A stretch of DNA of 64,000 nt, taken from Akkermansiaceae bacterium UBA1518. Lineage in GTDB: Bacteria > Verrucomicrobiota > Verrucomicrobiia > Verrucomicrobiales > Akkermansiaceae. Position 1 is the first letter of the stretch. Each line of letters starts with the position of its first letter. The position numbers were made by a program, and so were the translations under genes. The notes under the pieces are model-generated. The model had not been told where the DNA came from and ran no database searches. It saw nothing but the letters and a program-made list of their open reading frames with translations. Positions 27,782 through 36,778 of this stretch are shown in pieces. The stretch spans positions 4,750 through 68,749 of the forward strand of contig DCQM01000148.1 in the NCBI GenBank assembly GCA_002323895.1. The letters run 5' to 3'.

Positions 27782-28954
27782 CTAGTTTCTCTCAAACTTC
27801 AGCATCGCTTCAGCCAAGGCCTTTCCAAACCTCACAAAAGTTTTTCCACTTCCTAGGTAGTGATATTCGGCATTTGATGAACATCGATCCCAAGTCGCCT
27901 GTTCTTCGACGGTAATTTCGCCATCACCAAAGCCATACCTAGCACACTCCTTTTGATAGTCTTCCCGGATCATCTCACCTCTTGCAAGGCGACGTTTCCA
28001 CTCCCCCGTCATCCGCCGCTTCCAATAAATATCACTAAGCCCTAACTCATAAAAAGGTCCGCTATCTACCGCGATGACATTCCCTCTATATCTGGATTTC
28101 ACCTTTGCGTCATAGTTTTTCACCGCTTCAAATTGCGCTTTCCGAAAAGTCGTTACCGGTAATCCCTTATCAAAACGACGGCTATCGGGATCCGTCCCAT
28201 AAACACCCAACACACCCACGATGAATGGGAGATTGGGCGACTCAAACTCCCGTCGCACATCCACAATAAAGTGAATCATATTGTCCGTGTATTGCGAGAT
28301 GTGATGGCGATTGCACATGTCATTCCATCCCTGAAACCAAACAAAACCCGAAAGCTCGTATCCATCGCTCCCCTCGTATTCCGGCACCACTTTCCTGATA
28401 CTTGTTTCATCCTCGAGTGTCTCTTTGACGAACGCGATCATCCGACGGTAGTAAGACCCCGTCTCTTCTTGTGTTGGAACCCTTCCATTCTCATTCTCCC
28501 GTTCACTTGGCAAATAGGGGCCGGCACTTGGCGGGCGAAAATCAACCGCTAACGACTTCCCCCCCCAAGCTGTCTTGATAATCAATACCGGTTCCTCCGT
28601 TGAACGATCCATATGCAGACCAAAGCCATACTCCGGACCGATCCTCTCATTATCAAATCCATAGCCGACCTTTACCTTCCCATACAGAGTCACTTGTTCC
28701 CCTCCACGATTTGTTCGACAAGTCACCCAGCTATTATGCGCCTCTATCGGTTCTCCATTAGCGCTCAAAATCTCGTTTAAGATCGGGGCCGTCTTGGGAT
28801 CATCACCTATCGCTGCAAAAGTCTTTTTATGAGCCGAACCCTGCATATTCGACTGACCAGCTAGGACATAAACTTTAAGAGGCTTCCCCATCACATTCCA
28901 TTGCAGGAAAAAGGCTACCAGCCCCACCAAACCCAAAAAACGCCGCTGATTCAT
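27782..28954 (-). CDS. Secreted SASA-type carbohydrate esterase (sialate O-acetylesterase domain)
   Basis: A 390-residue protein of the SGNH-like SASA/DUF303 family that removes acetyl groups from sugars. A signal peptide (1-22) precedes KVYVLAGQSNMQG, the block I motif with the catalytic Ser. TAWGGKSLAVDFRPPSAG and FVWFQGWNDMCN give the Gly and Asn oxyanion residues. The catalytic His near the C-terminus is not certain. I chose ATG 28954 (MNQRRFLG) because it opens the signal peptide; the upstream ATG would add 20 residues. It is the first gene of the minus-strand sulfatase operon. Confidence 0.87.
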   Translation of the reverse strand: MNQRRFLGLVGLVAFFLQWNVMGKPLKVYVLAGQSNMQGSAHKKTFAAIGDDPKTAPILNEILSANGEPIEAHNSWVTCRTNRGGEQVTLYGKVKVGYGFDNERIGPEYGFGLHMDRSTEEPVLIIKTAWGGKSLAVDFRPPSAGPYLPSERENENGRVPTQEETGSYYRRMIAFVKETLEDETSIRKVVPEYEGSDGYELSGFVWFQGWNDMCNRHHISQYTDNMIHFIVDVRREFESPNLPFIVGVLGVYGTDPDSRRFDKGLPVTTFRKAQFEAVKNYDAKVKSRYRGNVIAVDSGPFYELGLSDIYWKRRMTGEWKRRLARGEMIREDYQKECARYGFGDGEITVEEQATWDRCSSNAEYHYLGSGKTFVRFGKALAEAMLKFERN

Positions 28955-29167
28955 CGTCACAGAACCCTGACTGATCTGACTAGGATGACCAGTAAATCCG
29001 ATACCACCTCTCATTGAGTATTTTGAAAATCTCTAGATTTTCTCAAGGGAACTCACGAAAAATCAATCAATTCACGGTCTTCTTCTAAAAACCGAGGTGT
29101 AACTCTCTCCTCTCATCAGACAATTCCATTGACCCCTGCATCCGTCTCTCATACCTCTCGCTCCCTC

Positions 29168-30284
29168 ATGGAAACCGAAAACGTCGCTGACCTTCTGGCG
29201 ATCGACACCAGCTCGCTCGAGAGCCGCTTGTCGGAACTCAGGAGGTATCTTTGACATCCCACTTTTAACCCAAAAAATCGAAGAACTCGAAGCCAAAGCC
29301 GCCGATCCAGAATTCTGGAATCGACAGGAGCAGGCTCGCGAAGTCTTAGCCGAAACAAAACTCAACAAGGACAAACTCGAACCTTTCCTTAAATTTGAGG
29401 AAGAATTTCAAAATCTCACCTCGGGTATTGAGCTCGCCAAGGAATTTGATGACATCGATTCGGCGCGTGAGGCGCGATCCACTTTCGAGAAGCTTGGTAA
29501 AGATTTAGAGTCCTTCGAGCTCATTACCCTTCTCGATTCTCCCTCCGACTCAAAAAACGCCTACATGACTATCCAAGCCGGAGCAGGTGGAACCGAGGCC
29601 TGCGACTGGGCCGGTATGCTTTACCGAATGTATAATCGCTGGTCAGAGCAAAAAGACTTTAAGATTACCGTTACTGATTATCAGGACGGTGAGGAAGCCG
29701 GAATATCTTCTGCCTCTCTCAAAATTGAAGGCCCATACGCCTACGGTTACCTTAAAGCCGAACGTGGCGTTCATCGTCTCGTTCGTATTTCGCCTTTTGA
29801 TTCGGCAGGAAAAAGACACACCTCTTTCGCCTCTATCGATGTCACACCTGAAATTGATGACACCATCGAGATCGACATTCCCGATTCCGATGTCGAAATA
29901 TCTACAGCCCGCTCAGGCGGTAAAGGTGGGCAAAATGTGAACAAGGTCGAGACCGCTGTTATGATGAAGCATCTCCCGACAGGCATCGTGATTCGCTCAA
30001 CCCAAGAACGGTCCCAACTCCGCAACCGCGAAGTCGCTTGGGAAACCCTTCGAGCCAAACTTTACCAAATTGAGGAAGACAAGCAGAAAGCCGAAGCGGA
30101 CCGCGCTTATTCCGATAAAGGAGAGATCGGCTGGGGCAGCCAAATTCGTTCTTATGTATTCCAACCTTACCAGATGGTTAAGGACCTCCGCACAGGCGAA
30201 GAAACTGGTAACATCCAAAACGTCATGGACGGAGCCATTGACCCATTCATTGAAGCGATGCTCCGCGGCCAAAAACGCGCCTAA
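29168..30284 (+). CDS. prfB: Peptide chain release factor 2 (two frames joined by programmed +1 frameshift)
   Basis: Terminates translation at UGA and UAA. A 28-codon first frame ([14 protein letters not shown] to RRYL) ends at an in-frame TGA at 29252-29254. After a +1 shift the reading continues with [15 protein letters not shown] to give about 371 residues, close to the usual RF2 length. The second frame holds the codon-recognition SPF motif (RISPFDSAG) and the catalytic GGQ in [11 protein letters not shown]. Any annotation that begins at 29565 would lose about 130 residues. There is no clear Shine-Dalgarno before ATG 29168, so that start is chosen from frame and length. Confidence 0.95.
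29241..29255 (+). promoter_or_regulatory. prfB programmed +1 frameshift site
   Basis: The sequence AGGAGGTATCTTTGAC (29240-29255) has all three known elements: an internal Shine-Dalgarno AGGAGG, three bases later the slippery CTT codon, and the in-frame UGA followed by C, the weakest stop context. The match to the well-studied E. coli site is nearly exact. RF2 levels regulate their own synthesis here. Confidence 0.96.
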
Positions 30285-30372
30285 ATTTCTGCAAAAAGGG
30301 CTTCTCTTTCTACCTTTCTATTAGGCCCTAACGTAAGCACCTATTCACCTGATTTTGAAAATTGAGTGCAAT

Positions 30373-31464
30373 TCAACGAGCGAAATTAATGCACATCGCC
30401 TTCGGGACCTCCGCACTTTTGCCACTATAAGAAATCTTACCCGTTTCCCTATCAATCCGATGACTGGTCACTTCGTTGGACTTTTGCCCTGCCACAAGAA
30501 GCCAATCACCAGATGGCGAAAGATTAATATTGCGAGGAATCCACACCGCTGCCGGGGTCGTTTCCAGATGCTTTAATGACCCATCCTGTGCAACAGAGAG
30601 GACAGTTAAGGAATCTCGACCCTCTTTGGTTAAATCACGATTGGCGGTGTAAAGAAAATTCCCATCTTGCGAAACCCTAATCTCGGAACAGCTCATGTTC
30701 TCTGTTTTTGTTTTCGACGGGAAAACACTCACTGTATTCTTCATTGTCAAAACACCATTTTTCGTATCACGGGAGAACCCTGTCACAGTCAAAGTGAGCT
30801 CATTGAGAACATAGGCATGCGAACCATCTTTACCAAACTTCATATGACGGGGACCTGAACCTGGAATTAACTTGAATCCCCCCTTATCAGTTAATGTCCC
30901 CTTAGCATCGAAAGCATAAAATTTCACCTGATCGATTCCAAGATCTGGCGCATACGCGAATTTGTTATCAGGCCCAGCATAAATGGAGTGTGCGTGAGGC
31001 CCTTCTTGCCGTTGTTTGTTCACGCTCGAACCCTTGTGCTGCATCAGTGATGCCACGGCGCCAATCTCCCCACCTACTATAGGAAAAGACACTACCTTCC
31101 CACCACCGTAATCCGCTCCAAAAAGAACTTTTTCATTCGCGTCGATACTGACATGGCAAAGTCCTCGACCATCATAAGTCTGGCTCGAAATCTCAGTAAA
31201 CTTGCCCCCAACGATCGAATAAGCCGAAACCGCTCCCTTCCCGCCTTTTTTATAAGTAGAAAAAATAACACTGCCTTCCTTGTTCACCTCTTGAAACCCC
31301 ATGTTTTGGCCCTTCACCACATGCTTACGATTGGAAAGCGCACCCGTTTCTTCGTTTAATTCGAGAGTGTAAATTCCGTCTGCTCCGGTGCCAACGTAAA
31401 CAGGAGTCGTTTGAGCCTGAAAGGCTCCAGTGAGAGCCACTGTCGCAAAAATCATCTTCTTCAT
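30373..31464 (-). CDS. Lactonase-type beta-propeller (6-phosphogluconolactonase-like), exported
   Basis: A 363-residue seven-bladed propeller of the YbhE/lactonase family. The start at ATG 31464 opens with a signal-like MKKMIFATVALTGAFQAQ, which suggests export and argues against a role in the cytoplasmic pentose phosphate pathway. Family elements include VYVGTGADGIYTLEL, GPHAHSIYAGPDNKFAYAPDLG and GSGPRHMKFGKDGSHAYVLNEL, where the PHAHS and PRHM segments line the proposed active site. An upstream start would add 23 residues that mask the signal. It diverges from ppc with 80 bases between starts and converges on prfB. Confidence 0.88.
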   Translation of the reverse strand: MKKMIFATVALTGAFQAQTTPVYVGTGADGIYTLELNEETGALSNRKHVVKGQNMGFQEVNKEGSVIFSTYKKGGKGAVSAYSIVGGKFTEISSQTYDGRGLCHVSIDANEKVLFGADYGGGKVVSFPIVGGEIGAVASLMQHKGSSVNKQRQEGPHAHSIYAGPDNKFAYAPDLGIDQVKFYAFDAKGTLTDKGGFKLIPGSGPRHMKFGKDGSHAYVLNELTLTVTGFSRDTKNGVLTMKNTVSVFPSKTKTENMSCSEIRVSQDGNFLYTANRDLTKEGRDSLTVLSVAQDGSLKHLETTPAAVWIPRNINLSPSGDWLLVAGQKSNEVTSHRIDRETGKISYSGKSAEVPKAMCINFAR

Positions 31465-31544
31465 GCCATTGATTAACAGAATGAATCGTGACCTGAAAGA
31501 CAGATCCTTGCCAGCCCCTAAAAATCTGAGCATTCTTACCTCGG

Positions 31545-34253
31545 ATGCCCGACAACATTAAGAACGACCGATATTTCGCGGAAGGTTTTCGCGAACTCGA
31601 CGAAAGTCTAGCCGAAACCACAGCTATGCTTGCCGAGGCCCTCCCGCTTGATGCTGCCCTTCGGTCGCTCGTCCCCTGGCAAGAAGGAAAACCATTTCCT
31701 GGAACAATTCCTTCAGGGTCAGAGCGTGAAGGAGCTCAACTCCTCTCTATTTGCTTCGAACTACTCAACATCGTCGAAGAACGAGTCGCTTGGAAATTCC
31801 GTAGTGCCCGCCGAACCTCCCACGGAGCCGATGCCATTAAGGGCCTTTGGCCCTCCGTTATCAAACGCCTTTCCGAAGCCGGATTAACCGAGCAAGAGGT
31901 AATTACGACCCTCAAAAAAGTTCAGGTCGAACCAGTCCTAACTGCCCATCCAACCGAAGCAAAACGCCCCTCTGTGCGCGTCCGCCACAAAGCTATTTAC
32001 GAGGAACTTCGTAGTTTTGAATCCGCGAAACATGATCCTCATTATGGACGCCGCGTCGCAGATTCTCTCCGCGCTGAGCTCCAAACCCTTTGGTATACTG
32101 GGGAAATTTTCGTCCAACGGCCCGCAGTTCAAGAGGAACTTCGGAATGCTCTGCCTTATCTCAGCGAAACCTTCCCCGAAGTCGTAATCCGCCTTGACCG
32201 TTCCCTCGAACTCGCGTGGGAAGATGCTGGTTGGAATATCGAAAACCTTCGCAAAGAGAACGCCTATCCAAAACTCCGCTTTTCTAACTGGATTGGCGGC
32301 GACCGCGACGGTCACCCCTTTGTCACACCAGAAGTAACCAAAAACACCCTCGCTGAACTTCATGAAAATGCAGTGCAAATGCACCAGCGGCATTTAATGA
32401 AAGTCGCCGACAAACTCACCCTGGCTCCTCCCTTCACCAAAGTTCCTTCCCGTCTTAACCAAGCCATTGCAACGTATGCCGAAGAACTCGGCGATGCGGG
32501 ATTCCGAATTACAAAACGCTACCATCTAGAGCCATGGCAGACTTTTATTCGACTCGTCGTCGAAAGATTCGAGCAGAACAAATACCATACCACCGCCGAA
32601 TATCTCTCCGATCTTAATCTTGCTCACAACACCCTCTGCGAAGCCAAAGCTTCAATGACCGCGCACGAGTGGATTTTCCCGCTGATTCGCCTTGCTGAAA
32701 TTTTCGGACTTCATCTCGCTTCCCTCGATGTTCGCAACAACTCGGAAGCCCACGATGCCGCCGCCGCTCAGCTCTTCGCTAGAGTCGGGATTCCTGACGG
32801 CGAAAACTTCCCGACTTGGACCGAAGAAAAACGCCGCGAATTCCTTGTCGCAGAGCTTTCGAATCCAAGACCATTTCTTACTCGCTACGAGAAAGCTGGC
32901 GATGATGCAGATAATATTCTGGCCTACTTTCGCCTCCTAGCGACCCACCTGCGCAAGCGCGGGCCTGATTGCCTAGGACAACTCATCATCAGCATGACGC
33001 GTTCTGTGTCTGATATCCTTCTCGTACAGCTTCTCTGCCGTGAAGCCGGACTCGCCAAGCTACATTCAAACGGCAAATGGCGCTCCCGCCTACCAGTTAG
33101 TCCGCTCTTTGAAACCGGAGAAGACCTAGCCGCCGCTGACACCATTCTGGCGGAATATCTCGCCATCATGGGACCCCATCCATCCGGAATGCAGCCCGCT
33201 ATGGTCGGATATTCCGATTCCAACAAAGATGCCGGAGTTTTTGCATCCCAATGGGGAATTTTTAAAGGCCAAGAAGCAATGACCGCGGCCTGTCGGGCAG
33301 AAGGTGTTGTCCCACAGTTTTTTCACGGTCGCGGCGGTACTATTGGTCGCGGAGCAGGTCCTACTCGTTGGTTCCTTAGGGCCCTTCCTGATGGAGCACT
33401 TGCCGGCCCCGTCCGCGTCACCGAACAAGGCGAGGTCCTCCCAAGAAAATACGGTCACGAAGGGAACGCTCACTTCCATCTTGAACTCCTCACCGCCGGT
33501 GTCACCCGTGTCGTTGGATTGCGAAATGAACGAGCTAATCCTGTTGAACAGTGCCGCCAAAGTCTCGACGCTCTTTCCGCCGAATCAGACAAAGCCTATC
33601 GCAAGCTGCTTGACGCCGATGACTTCATCAGCTTCTACCGTAGTGCGACTCCCATCGACGCTTTAGAAACCGGGGTCTTTGGATCTCGGCCCTCCCGCCG
33701 TACTGGCAAGAAGGCCTCCCTCAAGGATCTCCGTGCTATTCCATGGGTCTTTTCTTGGACACAAGCCCGTTTCTACCTACCTGGCTGGTATGGTGTTGGC
33801 TCCGGCCTCGAGGCTATCGGCGAAGAATCCTATCAGAATATCAAGGACAACCTCCCAAAATTCGACTTCCTCCGCTATGTCTTCACCAACATTGAATCTT
33901 CCCTCGCCTCGGCAAACCCCGAAATGATGAAGCAATATGCCGAGCTCTGCCCGAACGAGGATCTTCGAAAACGCCTTCTTGGCCAAATCCTTACCGAATA
34001 CCAAAAAACACTTGGATTAGTTCACAAACTTTTTGGCCGCGAATTTGATTCCCGCCGCCCGCGCATGGAAAAAACCCTCGCAGTCCGGGAAGGCCCATTA
34101 AAGGTCCTTCACGAGCAACAAATCGCCCTCATCAAACGTTGGCGTGAGGCCGGAAGCCCAATCGAAGCAAAGGATGGTCGCTTCAATCGCGATTTTCTCG
34201 CCCTGCAATTGACGATCAACGCAATCTCATCTGGCCTACGCGAAACTGGTTAA
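31545..34253 (+). CDS. ppc: Phosphoenolpyruvate carboxylase
   Basis: Makes oxaloacetate from phosphoenolpyruvate and bicarbonate to refill the TCA cycle. The 902-residue length fits the family. The catalytic His lies in LTAHPTEAKRPSV. MVGYSDSNKDAGVFASQW and the flexible loop FFHGRGGTIGRGAGPT are intact, with QGEVLPRKYG following. The C-terminus ends ITINAISSGLRETG, the conserved family ending in which the terminal Gly matters. It reads divergently from the lactonase gene and looks monocistronic; a gene remnant lies antisense just after its stop. Confidence 0.96.
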   Translation: MPDNIKNDRYFAEGFRELDESLAETTAMLAEALPLDAALRSLVPWQEGKPFPGTIPSGSEREGAQLLSICFELLNIVEERVAWKFRSARRTSHGADAIKGLWPSVIKRLSEAGLTEQEVITTLKKVQVEPVLTAHPTEAKRPSVRVRHKAIYEELRSFESAKHDPHYGRRVADSLRAELQTLWYTGEIFVQRPAVQEELRNALPYLSETFPEVVIRLDRSLELAWEDAGWNIENLRKENAYPKLRFSNWIGGDRDGHPFVTPEVTKNTLAELHENAVQMHQRHLMKVADKLTLAPPFTKVPSRLNQAIATYAEELGDAGFRITKRYHLEPWQTFIRLVVERFEQNKYHTTAEYLSDLNLAHNTLCEAKASMTAHEWIFPLIRLAEIFGLHLASLDVRNNSEAHDAAAAQLFARVGIPDGENFPTWTEEKRREFLVAELSNPRPFLTRYEKAGDDADNILAYFRLLATHLRKRGPDCLGQLIISMTRSVSDILLVQLLCREAGLAKLHSNGKWRSRLPVSPLFETGEDLAAADTILAEYLAIMGPHPSGMQPAMVGYSDSNKDAGVFASQWGIFKGQEAMTAACRAEGVVPQFFHGRGGTIGRGAGPTRWFLRALPDGALAGPVRVTEQGEVLPRKYGHEGNAHFHLELLTAGVTRVVGLRNERANPVEQCRQSLDALSAESDKAYRKLLDADDFISFYRSATPIDALETGVFGSRPSRRTGKKASLKDLRAIPWVFSWTQARFYLPGWYGVGSGLEAIGEESYQNIKDNLPKFDFLRYVFTNIESSLASANPEMMKQYAELCPNEDLRKRLLGQILTEYQKTLGLVHKLFGREFDSRRPRMEKTLAVREGPLKVLHEQQIALIKRWREAGSPIEAKDGRFNRDFLALQLTINAISSGLRETG

Positions 34254-34397
34254 TCATTCTCGAATCATCTTAAATAAGGAATAAGTTCCGTCGGCATTTA
34301 CCGTTCCAAGATGCCTGCCATCCCGCGAAAAAGAGAGCTGCAGGCATCCATGATTGACCTCCTTGCCAAACTTGCCCTTGAGATGAATTTCGTTATT
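34254..34397 (-). pseudogene. Remnant of a WD40/beta-propeller gene C-terminus
   Basis: In this gap on the minus strand, a 47-codon open frame without a good start codon reads NHGCLQLSFSRDGRHLGTV, then NADGTYSLFKMIRE and stop. The pattern LSFSRDGRHL...DGTYSLF is that of the last blade of a WD40-type propeller. The stop directly abuts the ppc stop. A perfect 9-base inverted repeat (34310-34318 and 34340-34348) lies inside it. I read it as the leftover end of a deleted gene; it could also be chance. Confidence 0.45.
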
Positions 34398-34405
34398 CTA
34401 CCCCC

Positions 34406-36049
34406 ATGAGAAATTTAATTTCCGTTCTCTTTATTTTAAGTTCTCCCTTTGCCTCCGCTAAAGCTCCCGCAGATGAATACTTTAAGGTCGAAACCGTCGC
34501 TGGAAGTTTCGTTGACGCCATGGAAATGGCAGTCACTCCAGAAGGCCATGTATTCGTCACTGAACGCACTGGGGCGGTGAAACTGGTTGATCCAGAGAAT
34601 GGTAAAGTTAAAGTAATCGCAACCATCCCAGTCGAAGTAAGAAAAAAAGAATTCGCGAGAGAGTGCGGGCTGCTAGGAATCACCCTTGATCCGAATTACG
34701 AAAAGAATAAGTGGGTATATCTCTACTACTCAGTCCAGGGGAAACCCGTCCATCATCTTGCTAGATTCACTTTTAAAGGGGGGCAACTCGGCAGCGAAAA
34801 GACCTTACTAGAGGTTCCACACGATCGCGAAAACTCAACATGCCATGAAGGTGGATCTCTAGCTTTTGGGCCCGACGGTTGCCTATACCTTTCCACCGGA
34901 GACAACACCTGCCCATTTCAATCGAATGGCTCCGCTCCTATCGACGAGGGTAAAAACCGAAAGTGGTATGACGCCCAACGCACTTCCGCCAACACCAACG
35001 ACCTTCGCGGGAAAATTCTCCGTATTCAACCCACCAAAAATGGCGGCTATACTATTCCAAAAGGCAACCTTTTTCCGAAAGGCACCGCTAAGACTCGCCC
35101 AGAAATCTATGTTATGGGATGCCGTAACCCCTATCGAATTTCAATCGACCCAAAAACTAACTATCTCTACTGGGGAAAGGTTGGGCCCGACGCCGGTAGC
35201 GATTCAAGCCGAGGACCACGCGGCTATGATGAGATTAATCAAGCCCGCAAAGCCGGTAATTTTGGTTGGCCTTATTTCAGTGCCGACAACAAACCCTATG
35301 CTGATTATGACTTCGCAGAAAAAAAGACAGGGAAAAAATTTAATTTTAAGAAACCAATCAACAGTTCAATCAACAACACTGGACTAACCGAACTCCCTCC
35401 AGCCCAGCCAGCTTTTTGGCACTACCCCAGAGCATCTGCCTGTGCTGGACCGGTGTTTCACTCCGATCTCTACCCTAAGGGTCAGGGGGGCCTCCCAGCA
35501 CAACTTGACGGCTGCCTCATAGCCTACGACTGGACCACCACTCGGATTCGTCTAATCAAGCTTAATGACAAAGGAAAAATCGAGTGGAACGAGCCATGGC
35601 TCGGAAAATATCGCTTTGTTCACCCCGGCGACATGGCCTTGGGCCCCAAGGGTGAGCTTTTTATTCTTGAATACGGATCAGCCTGGTATGACGGCAAGAA
35701 CGGTAAGCTCAAACGAGTGACATACTCCAAAACTCCGCAAGCCATTGCAGTTTCACCATCCGATCCCCGAATGAAGGGCCTTCCAAAGGATCACCCTGGC
35801 ACCAAGCTTATCGCCGAGACCACCTGTCTTGCCTGCCATAACACCACTCAAAAGTCGATCGGACCAACCTACCGCGACGTCGCAGGAAAATATGCCAAAG
35901 ACCCGGATTCCATCGAAATGTTGGCAAATAAGGTTATTAAAGGAGGAGTTGGAGTTTGGGGTGAGCAACCCATGCCTCCCCATCCTCAACACAATATTGA
36001 AGAGACCCGACAAATGGTTGAAGCCATTCTTAAAGTCCGGAAAAAATGA
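34406..36049 (+). CDS. Exported glucose/sorbosone dehydrogenase-like protein with C-terminal cytochrome c
   Basis: A 547-residue protein with a signal peptide (1-18). Residues about 30-440 are a PQQ-dependent sugar dehydrogenase-type propeller (MEMAVTPEGHVFVTERTGAV, ECGLLGITLDPNYEKN, DLRGKILRIQP, PEIYVMGCRNPYRIS, HPGDMALGPKGELFILEYG). A single-heme cytochrome c domain follows with CLACH at Cys474, Cys477, His478, and a likely Met ligand in GEQPMPPHP. It should oxidise a sugar in the periplasm and pass electrons to the respiratory chain. Its stop overlaps the start of the pseudouridine synthase gene (ATGA). Confidence 0.9.
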   Translation: MRNLISVLFILSSPFASAKAPADEYFKVETVAGSFVDAMEMAVTPEGHVFVTERTGAVKLVDPENGKVKVIATIPVEVRKKEFARECGLLGITLDPNYEKNKWVYLYYSVQGKPVHHLARFTFKGGQLGSEKTLLEVPHDRENSTCHEGGSLAFGPDGCLYLSTGDNTCPFQSNGSAPIDEGKNRKWYDAQRTSANTNDLRGKILRIQPTKNGGYTIPKGNLFPKGTAKTRPEIYVMGCRNPYRISIDPKTNYLYWGKVGPDAGSDSSRGPRGYDEINQARKAGNFGWPYFSADNKPYADYDFAEKKTGKKFNFKKPINSSINNTGLTELPPAQPAFWHYPRASACAGPVFHSDLYPKGQGGLPAQLDGCLIAYDWTTTRIRLIKLNDKGKIEWNEPWLGKYRFVHPGDMALGPKGELFILEYGSAWYDGKNGKLKRVTYSKTPQAIAVSPSDPRMKGLPKDHPGTKLIAETTCLACHNTTQKSIGPTYRDVAGKYAKDPDSIEMLANKVIKGGVGVWGEQPMPPHPQHNIEETRQMVEAILKVRKK

Positions 36050-36681
36050 CCCTTATTTATCAGGACGAGCACATCGTGGTGGTCGATAAGCCAAGCGGAT
36101 TTCTTTCAGTTCCTGGACGAGGGATTGAGAAAATCGATTCGGTTGCTCACCAAATTAGCACCAATATTCCCGGATGTATTGATCAACCCGCAGTCCACCG
36201 TCTTGACATGGACACCTCGGGCTTACTTGTTCTAGCTCTCACTAAAGCCGCTCATCGAAACCTCTCGAAACAATTTCAAGATAGACTTACCGAGAAGGAA
36301 TACATTGCTCTCCTAGATGGAACACTCCCTGAGGAACTCGGGAATAGCGGCACGATCACGCTTCCATTCCGACTTGATATTGAGAATCGCCCTTATCAAA
36401 TCTACGATGAAATTCACGGAAAAATGGGAACATCTCACTGGCGCCGTATCTCTGTTAAAAATGGAATATCACGAATACATTTTAAGCCGATCACGGGCAG
36501 AACCCACCAGCTTCGGATACACTCAGCCCATCCAAAAGGGCTCGGACTTCCAATTCTTGACGATCCGCTTTATGGCAACGGCACAGACCCCGGGAAAATG
36601 AAGCTCCACGCTAGCAAACTCTCCTTCGACCACCCCGACACGAGCGAGCGACTCACTTTCACTTCACCCGCTCCATTTTAA
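36046..36681 (+). CDS. RluA-family pseudouridine synthase
   Basis: A compact 211-residue enzyme without an S4 domain, the size of RluA itself. The catalytic Asp is in VHRLDMDTSGLLVLALT. Other family signatures are EKEYIALLDG and TGRTHQLRIHSAHPKGLGLPILDDPLYG. It converts uridine to pseudouridine in rRNA or tRNA; the exact sites cannot be read from sequence. The ATG overlaps the stop of the dehydrogenase-cytochrome gene by four bases, which is translational coupling without an obvious functional link. Confidence 0.92.
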   Translation: MTLIYQDEHIVVVDKPSGFLSVPGRGIEKIDSVAHQISTNIPGCIDQPAVHRLDMDTSGLLVLALTKAAHRNLSKQFQDRLTEKEYIALLDGTLPEELGNSGTITLPFRLDIENRPYQIYDEIHGKMGTSHWRRISVKNGISRIHFKPITGRTHQLRIHSAHPKGLGLPILDDPLYGNGTDPGKMKLHASKLSFDHPDTSERLTFTSPAPF

Positions 36682-36685
36682 ATCG

Positions 36686-36775
36686 ATGACTCAGCCCGAT
36701 CAGGAACCATTTAAATTTTCCCTCCAAGAGATTCAACAACGCACTGAATTTTCCCTCGAGCCCGAACTGCCTTAG
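36686..36775 (+). CDS. Possible 29-residue small ORF
   Basis: An ATG four bases after the pseudouridine synthase stop opens a frame that reads MTQPDQEPFKFSLQEIQQR and then TEFSLEPELP, ending three bases before the trkA stop on the other strand. It fills nearly the whole gap between convergent genes. The composition is plausible for a short soluble peptide. There is no Shine-Dalgarno and I know no family; it may be chance. Confidence 0.2.
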   Translation: MTQPDQEPFKFSLQEIQQRTEFSLEPELP

Positions 36776-36778
36776 GCC

